64,000 bases of DNA from Arthrinium phaeospermum (taxonomy: Eukaryota > Ascomycota > Sordariomycetes > Amphisphaeriales > Apiosporaceae), in the NCBI GenBank assembly GCA_006503535.1, contig QYRS01000003.1, positions 1,364,001 through 1,428,000 on the forward strand. Reading direction: 5' to 3'. Each line of letters starts with the position of its first letter. Positions within the stretch are counted from its first letter, which is position 1. The position numbers and the translations under genes were made by a program. Of this stretch, positions 22,164-33,363 are shown one piece after another. Under the pieces are notes generated by a model. It was not told the origin of the DNA. It searched no databases and worked only from the letters and a program-made list of their open reading frames with translations.

Positions 22164-24219
22164 ATGTCCACGGCTACCACAAACGGTGTCAGTGGCACCT
22201 CCTCGGCCGGTGGCCTCTCGGCCAACGACAACATCACCCGGTTCGCCGCTCCCAGCCGACCTCTGAGCCCTCTCCCGTCACACGCTCTCTTCAACGACAA
22301 GACGAGATGCTTTGTCTACGGTCTCCAGCCCCGTGCCGTCCAGGGCATGCTTGACTTCGACTTCATCTGCAAGCGAGCAACCCCCTCGGTGGCCGGTATC
22401 ATCTACACCTTTGGTGGCCAGTTCGTCAGCAAGATGTACTGGGGAACCAGCGAGACGCTGCTGCCCGTGTACCAGAAGGTTGACCAGGCCATGGCCAAGC
22501 ACCCCGATGTTGATGTTGTCGTCAACTTCGCTTCCTCGCGTAGTGTCTACAGCTCCACTATGGAGTTGATGGAGAACCCCCAGATCAAGACCATCGCCAT
22601 TATTGCCGAGGGTGTCCCGGAGCGAGTAAGTTATACCCCGTCTTTTGCTAAACAACGGCATCAAATACTGACTCCTTGTGAATTAGCGAGCTCGTGAGAT
22701 TGCCCACGTTGCACGCAAGAAGGGTGTCCAGATCATTGGCCCCGCCACCGTTGGTGGTATCAAGCCCGGCAGCTTCAAGATCGGTAACACTGGTGGTATG
22801 ATGGACAACATTGTTGCCTCCAAGCTGTACCGCAAGGGCTCCGTTGGCTATGTCTCCAAGTCTGGTGGTATGTCCAACGAGCTGAACAACATTATCGCTC
22901 AGAACACCGACGGTGTCTACGAGGGTATTGCCATTGGTGGTGACCGCTACCCCGGTACTACCTTCATCGACCACATGCTGCGTTACCAGAACGACCCCGA
23001 GTGCAAGATCCTGGTTCTGCTCGGTGAAGTCGGTGGTGTTGAGGAGTACAAGGTCATTGAGGCTGTCAAGCAGGGTGTCATCACCAAGCCTATCGTGGCC
23101 TGGGCCATTGGTACCTGCGCCAGCATGTTCAAGACCGAGGTTCAGTTCGGCCACGCTGGTTCTTTCGCCAACTCTCAGCTCGAGACTGCTGCCATGAAGA
23201 ACAAGAGCATGAAGGAGGCTGGCATCCACGTGCCCGACACCTTCGAGGATCTTCCCCAGACCCTCAAGATCGTCTACGAGAAGCTCGTTAACGAGAAGGT
23301 CATCGTTCCCCAGCCCGAGCCCGTTGTGCCCAAGATCCCCATTGACTACTCGTGGGCCCAGGAGCTTGGCCTTATCCGAAAGCCTGCTGCTTTCATCTCC
23401 ACCATCTCTGACGATCGTGGCCAAGAGCTTCTGTACGCTGGTATGCCCATCTCGGATGTGTTCAAGGAGGATATCGGCATCGGTGGTGTCATGTCTCTGC
23501 TGTGGTTCCGCCGCCGCCTCCCCGACTTCGCCTCCAAGTTCTTGGAGATGGTTCTCATGCTCACTGCCGACCACGGTCCTGCCGTGTCTGGTGCCATGAA
23601 CACCATCATCACCACTCGTGCCGGCAAGGACCTGATCAGCTCCCTGGTTGCTGGTCTCCTTACCATCGGTTCCCGATTCGGTGGTGCTCTGGACGGAGCC
23701 GCTCAGGAGTTTGCCAAGGCTGCCGACTCTGGTCTCAGCCCCCGTGAGTTTGTTGACTCTATGCGCAAGCAGAACAAGCTCATTCCCGGTATCGGCCACC
23801 GTATCAAGTCGCGCAACAACCCTGATCTGCGTGTCGAGCTTGTCAAGGAGTACGTTCTCGCCAAGTTCCCCAGCCACAAGCTTCTCGACTACGCCCTGGC
23901 CGTCGAGACTGTGACGACCTCCAAGAAGGACAACCTGATCCTCAACGTGGACGGCTGCATTGCTGTCTGCTTCGTGGATCTCATGCGCAACTGCGGTGCC
24001 TTCACGCTGGAGGAGGCTGAGGACTACATGAACATGGGTGTCCTGAACGGTCTGTTCGTGCTGGGTCGCAGCATCGGTCTGATTGCCCACTACCTCGACC
24101 AGAAGCGTCTGCGTACTGGTCTGTACCGTCATCCTTGGGATGATATCACCTACCTCCTGCCCACCCTGGGCACATCCGGGTCGGTGGGTGAGGGCAGAGT
24201 TGAGGTGTCTGTCAAATAA
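22164..24219 (+). CDS. acl1: ATP-citrate lyase subunit 1 (CoA-ligase/citrate-synthase-like subunit)
   Basis: The larger catalytic part of heteromeric ATP-citrate lyase. Two exons (22164-22625 and 22687-24219) give 664 aa; the 61-bp intron falls between two Arg codons (VPER then [13 protein letters not shown]). The succinyl-CoA-synthetase-like domain carries the phospho-accepting His in [13 protein letters not shown] at about residue 317. The citrate-synthase-homology domain follows, with [12 protein letters not shown], then [15 protein letters not shown] and a C-terminus RVEVSVK. The protein works with Acl2 in the cytosol to supply acetyl-CoA for lipid and sterol synthesis and protein acetylation. 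Codon use is strongly biased to C-ending codons, as for a highly expressed gene, which creates a spurious 494-codon antisense frame. Confidence 0.97.
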
Positions 24220-25164
24220 ACGCGTCCATGGAATGTACAGTTATTTGACTTTTTATTGGCATGGGGTAAAGGGAGCCTTGCTTTAGACGGGATCGGGGAA
24301 ACAAGCAAAGTCGTAACAGTGTAGAACTCTCGGCAACAACGTGGCGAGGGGTCTGTACACGAAGAATATATAACATCCCAACGATGAGTGGCCTATTGAG
24401 GACCACAGCTAATAGACCGTATGACTTCTACGTTGCGTATACCATGTTAAAGTATTTTGCCCGTTTGACGTCAGACGCCATAAAAGATGGCGACCCCTGT
24501 GTTAGTTGTCCTTAGCGAAAGCTCGCCATCCATGTGTTACGTTGCAAAGATGCAGTTCTGTTCAACCAGCCGGTACTCATTTAGCATCGCCTACTTTGCA
24601 TCTCCTTGATAAGAATTCGGACCGTACATCAGTTTGTAGTTGGTAGAATGCGGAATAGGGGTCCTGGGAATCATGTACGTACCAGAGAGGTTGAGAGTTG
24701 AGGTAATCGATAAGCCGGCAAAATCTCGGCCCTTCCCCAAAAAGTTCCCAAGCTTGACGATGCTGTACCCGACTTACCTACCTACCCAGAGTGAACCGAG
24801 ATATGTAAACGACCCAATTGGCCCTTTGAGAATCGATTGATACCCGCTATCGAGCTCAGTGCCAGTACCTGACAACTCGAAAGGTATGCACAGCTCTACC
24901 TGCCGTCCAGGCGTGTATTGACCCGGCATTAACAATTCCCTGTTGCGCAGGAATTCCCTTTGGTTCATCCAGCCATCTCCACCTACTTTGCGCCTCGCCT
25001 TGGGATCTCTCGGATACCCTCCTGTAAGCGGTCACGGATCTAGTCTACGACGGGTGGACGAGAGTACAACGAGAATACGAAACAGCTTCAGGCATAGACG
25101 AGAGAGCAAGAGAGAAGCTCCTCTTCTTCAAGTTCAATTCACATCAGTCACACACACACGCAAG
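24220..25164. other. Intergenic between acl1 and the uL30m gene
   Basis: Holds the acl1 3' UTR and, nearer 25000-25164, the leader of the ribosomal protein gene. A short CACACACACACG run precedes the start codon. No other gene seen. Confidence 0.45.
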
Positions 25165-25431
25165 ATGTCGGCGTCCTACTTCCGCATAACCCTCCACCGG
25201 TCCGCCATCGGTCTGCCCGAGCGCACGCGCGGCGTCCTGGCCGCCCTGGGCCTGCGCAAGCGCTCCCAGACCGTCTTCCACCCCGTCGAGCCCCAGTTCG
25301 CCGGTATGATCCTCAAGGTCAAGGAGCTCGTCCGCGTCAGCGAGGTCGACCGCGCCCTCTCGCCCAAGGAGCTCCGCGAGGAGCGGAGGCCCGAGCGCGG
25401 GTTCTGGTTGGAGAAGGCGGTGCCGCGGTGA
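25165..25431 (+). CDS. Mitochondrial large-subunit ribosomal protein uL30m (Mrpl33-like)
   Basis: Small single-exon gene of 88 aa with the L30 fold signature: [28 protein letters not shown], which I recognise as the first strand and helix of the L30/L7 family (split: [14 protein letters not shown], then [14 protein letters not shown]), followed by [22 protein letters not shown] short C-terminal extension ends [10 protein letters not shown]. There is no clear separate targeting peptide, as in yeast Mrpl33, which is similarly short. It would sit in the mitochondrial 54S subunit. The ATG at 25165 is the first in a CA-rich leader, and an upstream in-frame extension exists but lacks protein-like composition. 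Confidence 0.85.
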   Translation: MSASYFRITLHRSAIGLPERTRGVLAALGLRKRSQTVFHPVEPQFAGMILKVKELVRVSEVDRALSPKELREERRPERGFWLEKAVPR

Positions 25432-26578
25432 AACTTGGGATAGGGCAGCAAGGAGGCAAGGTGGGCAGGCGATTTGACGACTGTATGAGGAAGAGAAGGG
25501 AAGGGGTGGGAAATTATAGTCCGGGCTTACAGGCTATGGGAGGAGGGGGATAAGGAAAAAAAGCAGTGCGGATAGAGCAGTCGGAAACGAACCCCAAGGA
25601 GGATGGGGTCTTGAACTTTCACCACCTTGGCTTCGACGACAACACCTATGGCTACATGACGAAACGAGTAGAAGGGAAACGGGATACGCCTTTCTGGCCA
25701 CATCTTCACAAATGAGGCCTGCTTCTGTCCAACAACACAAGCACACAAGCTGTAACGATATGCACAAATACCTGTACATCAGCTTAGAAACTGTACAATA
25801 AAATGACACATAATTCAACACAGGACCAATACCTCATGCTATGCTTGTATATCTAATATTTTGGGGTTCATTTTCCTATTCTTGCAGTTACCGAATACCT
25901 GTGCAACTTTTTGTAAACCTGCATACGTATGGCCTCCTATTTGCTGGGTAATTTTACATTAGACATATGGAAAGAAAGGGGCCAGCTGGGTGAACCGGGG
26001 CAACACTCTCTGACTAAGGGTTGAGATCTTGTGTGCACAGTTACCAAGCTTCTAGACAACACCAGGTTTACATCACCAACCTTACCAGAAGGCCAGCTGA
26101 TTAGGTATGTGGACAAAAAGGGGCAGAAGGGAATTGAAAAGCTTAGCACCCTCTCCGTACACGCATCAAATATCGGAATCTATATCAATGTTCATCGCAT
26201 TGTATACTGCTACCCTATGACCTCTATTCTCAAGGACTATCGATCCAGTATTGTCTGATCGCAATTAATGGGTGCAAGTAACATGCGGGGTGTCCTGTTG
26301 CGTCCTTCGTTCGGGAAACCCTTTCCCGTTTCTTCAAGACGCGTGCTGTTCTGCTACGAAAGTGCATGTGCTCGTGCTTGTCAAACCCAGAGAGGGAAAA
26401 AAGACTTTGATGCACCTTGCAAAGCCGTCGTTGATCTCTTCTGCAAGTGTGCAGTGACGGCTCTCACTATAATCGTACAAAGTTTTGACAGAAGAACCCC
26501 GGGAGAAGAGGTTGTGTGCATTTATAGTGGCGTGAGGCGATGCGCAACGTACATCGCGGCCTTCCCATCCTCTGAGCA
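25432..26578. other. Convergent intergenic between the uL30m and eaf3 genes
   Basis: Presumed 3' UTRs of two genes pointing at each other. Only short frames; no gene seen. Confidence 0.45.
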
Positions 26579-29500
26579 CTAATTCTTAGCCTTCTCGGCG
26601 TACTCAGCATTTGGGCTCTCGTACTCGCTGACGAAATAAGCACCAGCGTTTCTCTCCAGCCACTGACAGAACTTGCTGAGCTCCTCACGCAGACGGTTGA
26701 CGGACTGTTGGTCCATGTTGGTCTGAGCAATGAGCTCCGGCAGGCTCGCTGGTCATGATGTTAACAGGCTGAAGCAACACATATAGCAGGGTCAGAATGA
26801 ACTTACTGATAAGGCGCATAAGATGCTCTGCGCCATACGTGTCGCAGGGGGTCTTGCCTTGGACGTCAGGTCCACCAGTCGTCCACTTCTCGCGTATCTC
26901 GGCGTACTGTGCGCGCTCGAACCTAGCTGTGCGTTAGTGTGGTTCCTGGTGTACAAAAACATTGTCAGAGAAAGCACATACCGGTAGAGCAAAATTCGAC
27001 CCAGGGACTTGTCAAAGTACTCCTTCAGGCCTGCGACAGTCTCCTCCAAAATGTCAATGGCGGCAGACCCCTCGGTGCGGCGCGGCTTCTCGTAGGCAAG
27101 GTAGTCATCCATGACCTTGGAAACGGGCTTAGGGTGTGGGATGGGGACAAGTTGGTTGTTCTTTGTCACATTCTCCCAATCATCCACAAGGAGACCCTTG
27201 AGCATATCCGGGATGATTATCTTGATAGATGGTCGCGCATAGAAAGCTTCCTCCTGTTCAGGCAATACATGTTTAGCACGGCTTCTAAGAATCTCTCCTA
27301 CTGAAGAAATGGGGCCAAAGGTGAGACGAGAACCAAGAGTCAGCGCTTGCTTGAGGACACCACTTGGCGTTTGAGGGGTTTGGACAGCGAGACCCATGGC
27401 CTTTTTGGCCTCTTCAATGAATTCCGTTCGACCGCGTAAAGCCTCAGGCGTCGAAAGCCGAGGAGCTTCATCGTGACCAGATGACTGAGGAACCGCTTCA
27501 TGACTAGATACCTGAAGAACTTCATCATGACTGGTTGCTGGCTTTTGCGCCGAGCGTGTACAGGGTCTTCTGGCCACCGGAGCTACCGTGGCGTTTGGGG
27601 CCTCTTTCATGGTCCGAGCCTTTTTGAGGCTGGCCTTCTGCTCCTCGCAGGCTTTCTTCATCTCTAGGCGCTTGTCCTTATGAATGCCAGCTACAGGGAT
27701 GTTGACACCAGGTTCCATGTGTTTGTACCATAGGGCCATCTCTGTGGTGTTGACTTGCCGTTTCTCGGCCTCTATGAGTTTGGGATGCCTTGGCTTGTCG
27801 TATATCGTGTAAGGGGCATCAGCATAAGAGATTCTCAGCTCAGGAACTTGCGTTCGTGTAATTCTGACATATTCGCGGCCGGGAGGTGGTAGTTTTGCAA
27901 GATGGTCCGTCTTCTGCGCCTCCCGAAAGTACTTCTCCTCCTTTCCCGCGAATGTCTTGGCGTGTTCCTGAAAGGTCTGACGGGTCAAGCGGGTCTCTTT
28001 GGCACCAGTTGCAACCGGCTGATTCACTGCTACCCCGTGTTCATGGTTGGCATCCATTGATTTGCGACGCTTAGTAGGAGGTGAAGCACCAGACTGTCTG
28101 CGCTTTGCTTTGGGCCGACCTTGTGGAGCAGTCGCTTTGGCAGCATGTCCAACCTTGGAGGCTGCAGTTGCTGGGCTAGGCTCTGCAGCTGAAGCCATAG
28201 AAGCATTATTGGCAGTAGCTAATAAACCATTGCTAACTGATGTCGATTGCCAAGAGATTCTAGAAGATGAACTGCCTTCCTCTGCAGCTGCTGGGAAAGG
28301 AATGTCCTGAAGGGACTCCTCCATGGCTCTTTCCAGATCAAGCTGCTCTTGCCTGGCTCGATGTCGTGTGCGGTTTGAGCCTGAAAGAGGTCGACCTGCT
28401 TCTGATTGCGCTTCTGATTCGGGTTGATATCCAAAGAATTCAGGTTTCTTGCCGGCACGCACCGGGCGCTCGTTGTTGATGTCTGCACCCATCGTGATGG
28501 AAGGACGAAATAATTCAGTTGGTGATTGGATATCCATGGTACGAATGCTGCAGGGAGCTCGAGGCACCAATGAGTGATGGCGACAGTGTAAAATGATGAA
28601 GATCTCACAAAGATTGAGAACTTTGTCAACAATGGATGTGGTTGAAGGAATATGACGCGCTTGGAAGTAAGGCTTGGTCGTGTCGGTTGCAGTTCCCAAA
28701 TCGCAGAGTTGTGAGATGAGGGAGAAGGTTCAACCAGAACCAGAGCTCACCTCTCAAACTGTGAGTTGGATCCCCGACAAGACTGGAAATCACAACTGAC
28801 AGGAGTGATGTTCACAAGTTGAAATTCGAGGCAGGTGAGAAGCTCGAAGTCGCCTGGGTCAAAAGGCAAGCTTGCTCATTCTCAGGTGTCAACTTGCCCA
28901 ATCAGCCTACGCGAAGTAGGCACCTTTGATCCCACCTTGGTACACCAGACCAGCACAAATTTGAGGCTTCGGATACAGCTTGGTCTTTAGATGGTGTAAT
29001 GGGTGGGTCAGGTCAGGTCAGGTCAGGCATCTCTCTGCTGAATCTTTGTCGGTCCATTGCCATCATCGATTGTACCAATGGTCTCCCGGTTGACTTGCCA
29101 CGCTAACGCGATTGTTGATCTTGGATGCCTCAGGGGATACCCCGCAACAATCGACCTTCCTGGTGAGGTTGCCGTGTTCCGTGCAGTTTTGAGTACCAAC
29201 AACTCTGGGTAGCACAATTGAGTAATTTTAGCGCTCTGGAGGAGCAAGGCCAGTGGCCAGTGGGCATGTGAGTCAGGGTATCAGAGGTCCTGCTTCGTCG
29301 TTGATGCCCTGAAGTCACCTGAAGGAGTAACTCGCCGATGGGGAACAAATGTACCATACCATACATACACTTGGGTACTGGTCTTCGGAGGTTGGGCACA
29401 CGGGCGCAGACCGAACATCTTTGTCTTCTTAATCCGACTTGGATAGGAGAACCAATTCAGAGCAGATGTCAAATTGCGATGGATTCCGGCCGTTACCCAT

Positions 29501-30287
29501 ACAGCACGGAGACCCCTGACAGCTTCACTGATTGTGCCGTGATGAACCCATGAATAGATACAGCCTCTGATGGGGTGTGTTTTTCAATCTTTTTGTTGTT
29601 TCTCTCCTGCAGATGCTCCTGGCTATGCAGAAACACACCTAGAAGATGCAAGACGCGGCCTGGAGAGATGCTTCCCGGACCTGGGTCGAAGGTTCCCTCG
29701 AGAGGCCCGGCCTCGAGGCCCGCATCACAGAATAAAACCGTCTCATCTCATCTCACCTCACGGGCAATGGCCACTAGGACTGCGTGGGGAAGAAGAGGAT
29801 ACAAGAAAAGAGAGAAAGGGAAGGAAAAGGATGGACTCACACTTTCAAGCTCATAGTCACGACCGCGTCTTGGGCCCCGCCCGGCGAACGAATTGGTGGC
29901 GGCTCGCTCCTCACTGCCGCGCGCCGAACTCATCTCACTCTCGCCGGGGCCGGCAGCCTTGCCGATAGCCTTCTTGGCGCTCTTGCTGCCTCCGGCGTTT
30001 CTAAGCCGGGCTGCGGCCTGCAGCTGGGCGGCCAGCGTCTTGTTGTCGTCTGTAAACTTGCGGATCCGGTCTTGGGCCACCCAGTCGTCCCACGAGGCCT
30101 TCCAGCCCTTGTAGTGGACACGGTACTGCGCGTCATCAGGCTTGATGCTCTGGGGGTTGGTATTGGCATGGTCTGAGGCGCTGCGAAGATCGGTGATCTT
30201 GGCCTCGTACATCAGGTCGCCATGGAAGCAAAGGACTTTCTCGTCCTTGGCGAAAGGAGGCAGAGGGGCCTGCTTGGAGGGCGCCAT
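26579..30287 (-). CDS. eaf3: Chromodomain-MRG protein Eaf3 (NuA4 / Rpd3S subunit)
   Basis: Chromatin reader shared in yeast by the NuA4 acetyltransferase and the Rpd3S deacetylase, recognising methylated H3K36. Proposed exons on the minus strand: 30287-29841, 27253-26982, 26922-26807, 26748-26579, giving 334 aa, the usual fungal Eaf3 size. Exon 1 encodes the chromodomain (EKVLCFHGDLMYEAKI, YRVHYKGWKASWDDWV, RIRKF) and a linker with SSARGSEER and GRGPRRGRDYEL. Exons 2-4 encode the MRG domain (ARPSIKIIIPDMLKGLLVDD, IPHPKPVSKVMDDYL, YFDKSLGRILLYRFER, YGAEHLMRLI, LPELIAQTNMDQQSV). The join after residue 149 is phase 0 and gives YELES-EEAFYARP, like orthologues. The oddity is the first intron: 2587 bp (27254-29840), with a GTGAGT donor and a GAACAG acceptor, and a 428-codon ORF inside it that is in frame with the MRG exon. 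A second, longer isoform is therefore possible. Confidence 0.85.
27254..28537 (-). CDS. Embedded 428-codon ORF, in frame with the downstream MRG exon of eaf3
   Basis: An uninterrupted frame from ATG 28537 (MDIQSPTELFRPS) runs without a stop through 27254 straight into the MRG exon to the donor at 26981. If used as an alternative first exon it would make a 613-aa protein with the MRG domain but no chromodomain. The sequence looks protein-like: basic nuclear signals (KAKRRQSG, PTKRRKS, residues about 145-165), a conserved-looking central block (KTFAGKEEKYFREAQKTDH, then REYVRITRTQVPELRISYAD), a Lys/Glu-rich helix (KRLEMKKACEEQKASLKKAR), and short SHDEV/SHEAV/GHDEA repeats. I do not recognise the family. 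It may be an alternative N-terminus, a separate gene nested in the intron whose own 3' splice is not obvious, or an inserted sequence. Strand, frame and absence of stops argue against random intron DNA. Confidence 0.6.
28538..29840 (-). other. 5' half of the long eaf3 intron, candidate internal promoter
   Basis: Non-coding stretch between the chromodomain exon and the embedded ORF. It holds a (GGTCA)4 tract at 29006-29025 and a TGAGTCA (AP-1/Gcn4-type) heptamer at 29269-29275. A long upstream leader here could drive transcription of the embedded ORF; this is inference. Confidence 0.35.
29006..29025. repeat. Four tandem GGTCA units
   Basis: Exact 5-bp repeats inside the long eaf3 intron, about 470 bp upstream of the embedded ORF start. 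Confidence 0.85.
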
Positions 30288-30938
30288 TTTGAGACGTGGT
30301 ATTCTATGTACTTATTGTCAATGACTTGAGATTCTCAAGAAAATATTTGGGTTTCGCCGAGTGTGAATATACCAGGTGAAGAAAGTTTGTAAGATGCAAG
30401 TGCAGTGATTGAGGGTCGAGACTCAGCGATGCGGTGGTTGGCAACTAGATGGACTCTTTTGACTGGATGAAGGTGGCTTCCTTTCCCAACACCGCAGATT
30501 GAGGGCAACTACTAGTAGGCGGTACCCAGGGAAAGAGGGAATTGATTATTAGCTCATCAAATAGCGTATCGTAGACTTTGGCCAAAAGTTCGATGCCTCG
30601 GCGACTGGAAGATCTACTCTCAATTCATCAAATATTCTGGGAGTATTCAGTTCTCTGCCTTCTCCCTCAAGCGTCCCATGGCATTTATGAGTAGCGCCTG
30701 TTAAGTGGTTGCAGCTGCCGGCGAGCTCGGACACGCGACGCGTTCTTGCGACTTTTACTACGCCAACGCCCCTGCAGCCCACCGTTACACGCCTTGGCCC
30801 GCCAGTCTGCTTCAACACCAATATCGGGCAATTGCCAAAGTTGGCCATCCCTCACAATATCTCTATTTGCACAATTCCCAGCAACTTCACTCCAGTATAT
30901 GACATTTCGGTAACTTTACGCGCCAAAACAAAACGGCA
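30288..30938. promoter_or_regulatory. Head-to-head promoter region of eaf3 and the cnl2-like gene
   Basis: 651 bp between divergent start codons of a chromatin gene and a kinetochore gene. No distinct motif identified. Confidence 0.5.
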
Positions 30939-31595
30939 ATGGCACCCACCGAAGCAACCATCCTGCAGAACTACCTGCTCCTCCCGTCAAGCCTCCCCAC
31001 CATCCTTTCGCTCCAAGACTTCACCTCGTACTTCCCCAAGTCGCAGCGCTCCTCCCCGCAGATCCGCGCCCTGTACCGCGATCTTCAGCGCCAGCGCAAT
31101 GCCGTCGTAGAGACCGTATCCTCCAACATCGACTCCGAAGTCAAACAGGGACGGGCCCTGCGCCGCGCCGTAGCTAAAGCCCGGCGCGAAGCCGAGCGAG
31201 GCGAGGGACAAGATGACGAAATCGAGATTGAGAGAAATGTACGATGGCCCTCCCCTTTGGGCATGCGCGACCTTAAACTAGTGACATTTTGCTTATGTGA
31301 CCATTTGCTAACGTGGCATGGCTGATCGCAGTTGTTCGGGCCAACCTCGAGTACAATACGGCCGAAGAAACACACGCTCATGACCATCCTCCCCGAACTA
31401 GACGCTGCCGCTACCGATATGGAGCTGGAAGTCCAAAAGCTGGAAGAGGAGGAAGCCGCATTGTTGCAGTCGGTCAAACAAACGGTTGGCAACATGAGTG
31501 ATCTTCGCTACGGTCGATTCTCCAACTCAAAACTTCAAGGTGAAGTTTTAGATGGCCTTAACAGTATTCAAGAGGTCTGCAAATCAAAGACGTGA
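30939..31595 (+). CDS. Inner-kinetochore protein of the Cnl2/Nkp2 family
   Basis: Two exons (30939-31238 and 31332-31595) give 187 aa. The start (PTEATILQNYLLLPSSLPTI, LSLQDFTSYFPKSQRSSPQI) is the typical Cnl2/Nkp2 opening: a short helix, the L.LP..L..I..L..F...FP motif, then a region with LYRDLQRQR. The second exon begins with LFGPTSSTIRPKKHTL and continues as an acidic coiled coil (MELEVQKLEEEEAALLQSVKQT), then SDLRYGRF. By family, Nkp2 (yeast) and Cnl2 (fission yeast) join the COMA/Mis6-Sim4 layer of the constitutive centromere-associated network. The 93-bp intron is in phase 0. It lies 1.8 kb from a CENP-Q-like gene on the same strand. Confidence 0.85.
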
Positions 31596-31823
31596 AGCAG
31601 ACTATCATGGCTTCTAATATTGCCGCATTACGAGTATTGTACGGCGACCAGGACTATTTCGACCAGGGGCCCATTCCATCCGTCCATACAACTCCGCCCG
31701 GGTTATCAGGCTCAACCGTAGCCTCCCATTATGATCGGATAAAACAGAGTCCCACCCCATTGGTGTGTTTGTTGCTAGCCAAAACACTCTTCTACATTAC
31801 AAACACCTTCCCGTATCTACTAT

Positions 31824-32729
31824 CTATCGGGGAACGGCCTGGCCAGTAGCGGCAGGGCGGCGGGGAGCACCACCTTGTTGGCCTGCCATACGGTTGGACC
31901 TGGTAAAGGGATCAGCATACTACTTGGTTGTAGGGACAACAAAGCTGTACTCACATCATAGATCGGCTGACGAAGGACAGCACGAGCATCAGCAACCAGC
32001 TGGGAACGACGTTGAAGAACCACAGGACGTAGCCGACGGGCAGCGACAGGTTGTTCTGGGCCCACCAGCCGTTGAAGGGGTGGAAGGTGCCCTGATGCAA
32101 TTGGAAGGTCTTCTTGTAACCTTCGGCGTGGCGCGCAACAATATCATCACTTGTAGTGGTAGTCAGGTTGAACTTCTTGACCCAGATGTCGATCGGCGCG
32201 GGCTCCGGGAGCATCTCGAAGACCCAGACGGTGCCGGTCGGGACAGACCATGAGTTGCACAGAACGGGCTCGTGCTCGCAGTTGAGGTACCCAGTGTGAG
32301 GGGCATCAGGCAGGAGGGCGAATTTGCCAGCGGTTTCGTTGAAGGCTTGCTCAATCTTCTCGCAGTGACCTACAGTCGCACGAGTCAGTTTCTTTGCTCC
32401 GATTAACACGTGGGTCTGAAGCTGTACAACATACCGAAGCAAGTCTTGTTTCCACCAGTGATGAAAACCCAGTACTCCTCGGGGGTAGTGCTGCCAGGCT
32501 TGACGTCGGCGTAGAGAGTCTCCTTCCAGTTGTTCAGGGTCAGGACGTCCATCTTCATGGAGCCAATCTTGGCCTCGGCAGCGTGGACGGGATCGGTCTT
32601 GCTGTGGCTCGGGATGTAAGACTTGAACTTTCCGAGGTACTGCTGGAATTGCGCCTGGTACTCAGGCACTTCCGCACTGGCCAATGCCGGCAGGGCCAGC
32701 ATGGCAGCAGAGGTCACGGAGAAACGCAT
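31824..32729 (-). CDS. ER-type single-pass membrane protein with a thioredoxin-like lumenal domain
   Basis: Three exons on the minus strand (32729-32435, 32369-31955, 31899-31824) give 261 aa. Residues 1-19 (MRFSVTSAAMLALPALASA) form a signal peptide. The lumenal part has a strand-helix-strand layout with WVFITGGNKTCFGHCEKIEQ, a CFGHC motif in the position of a thioredoxin active-site loop, and further Cys in LNCEHEPVLC. Near the C-terminus a hydrophobic helix (PVGYVLWFFNVVPSWLLMLV) is followed by a short basic cytosolic tail rich in Gly, Arg and Pro. The CxxxC spacing differs from the CxxC of active oxidoreductases, so redox function is not assured. I do not recognise a named family; the fold call is by pattern only. 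It is head-to-head with the CENP-Q-like gene across 634 bp. Confidence 0.75.
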
Positions 32730-33363
32730 CTTGGCTGTAGGATAAAGAATTGGACCGTGTATAATCAAGTCTTGACCAAAAAGAAAGCTCTGATGGATTC
32801 GGGGGAGGGAGCTTTGACGCGAGCAAAAGCTGGGGTTTTAGGCAAGCTGCCAGATATGATGTAAGCGAAGTGGAGAAGGACAGCACTTGCAGATGATACC
32901 AATCGAATGGATCAAGATAGGCAGAAGACTAGGAGCAGTAGGTAGCTGATGCTATCGTACAAGTAGAAAATTGGAAGGAACTTGTAGGATGCAACGGGAT
33001 CGGTGAGAAATGGGAATTGGAAAGTAATAGCAACAGGACCCTGGGCATTTTCTTCGTCGCTGAGACGAACCAACTTTCCCACCCGATTACCTAAATGAGG
33101 GTCCATCCAAGCCTGCCAGCTAAGCTCTCTCTTCCCCAACAGCAGTTACAAGCGGGGATAAAATCCCTAAGATCTGGTTGGCCCGGCGAGCGAGCATTCA
33201 TCCCTGCAAAAGTAACTTAGCTTAAAGTGGCTTGCATCTATATCACTAGCCACAGCGTCTCAAACGCGTTCAGTCAACCGCGACGGCAAGCTTCGAGGGC
33301 GTTCTGTATATTACTTACAATACCCGACGTACCTTATTAACTTTGGACACATGTGAGGTCCTC
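32730..33363. promoter_or_regulatory. Head-to-head promoter region of the thioredoxin-like gene and the CENP-Q-like gene
   Basis: 634 bp between divergent starts; no gene and no distinct motif recognised. Confidence 0.45.

Noticed and set aside
22648..24132. 494-codon minus-strand ORF opposite acl1
   Set aside because: Antisense shadow of a highly biased coding exon; composition is not that of a folded protein.
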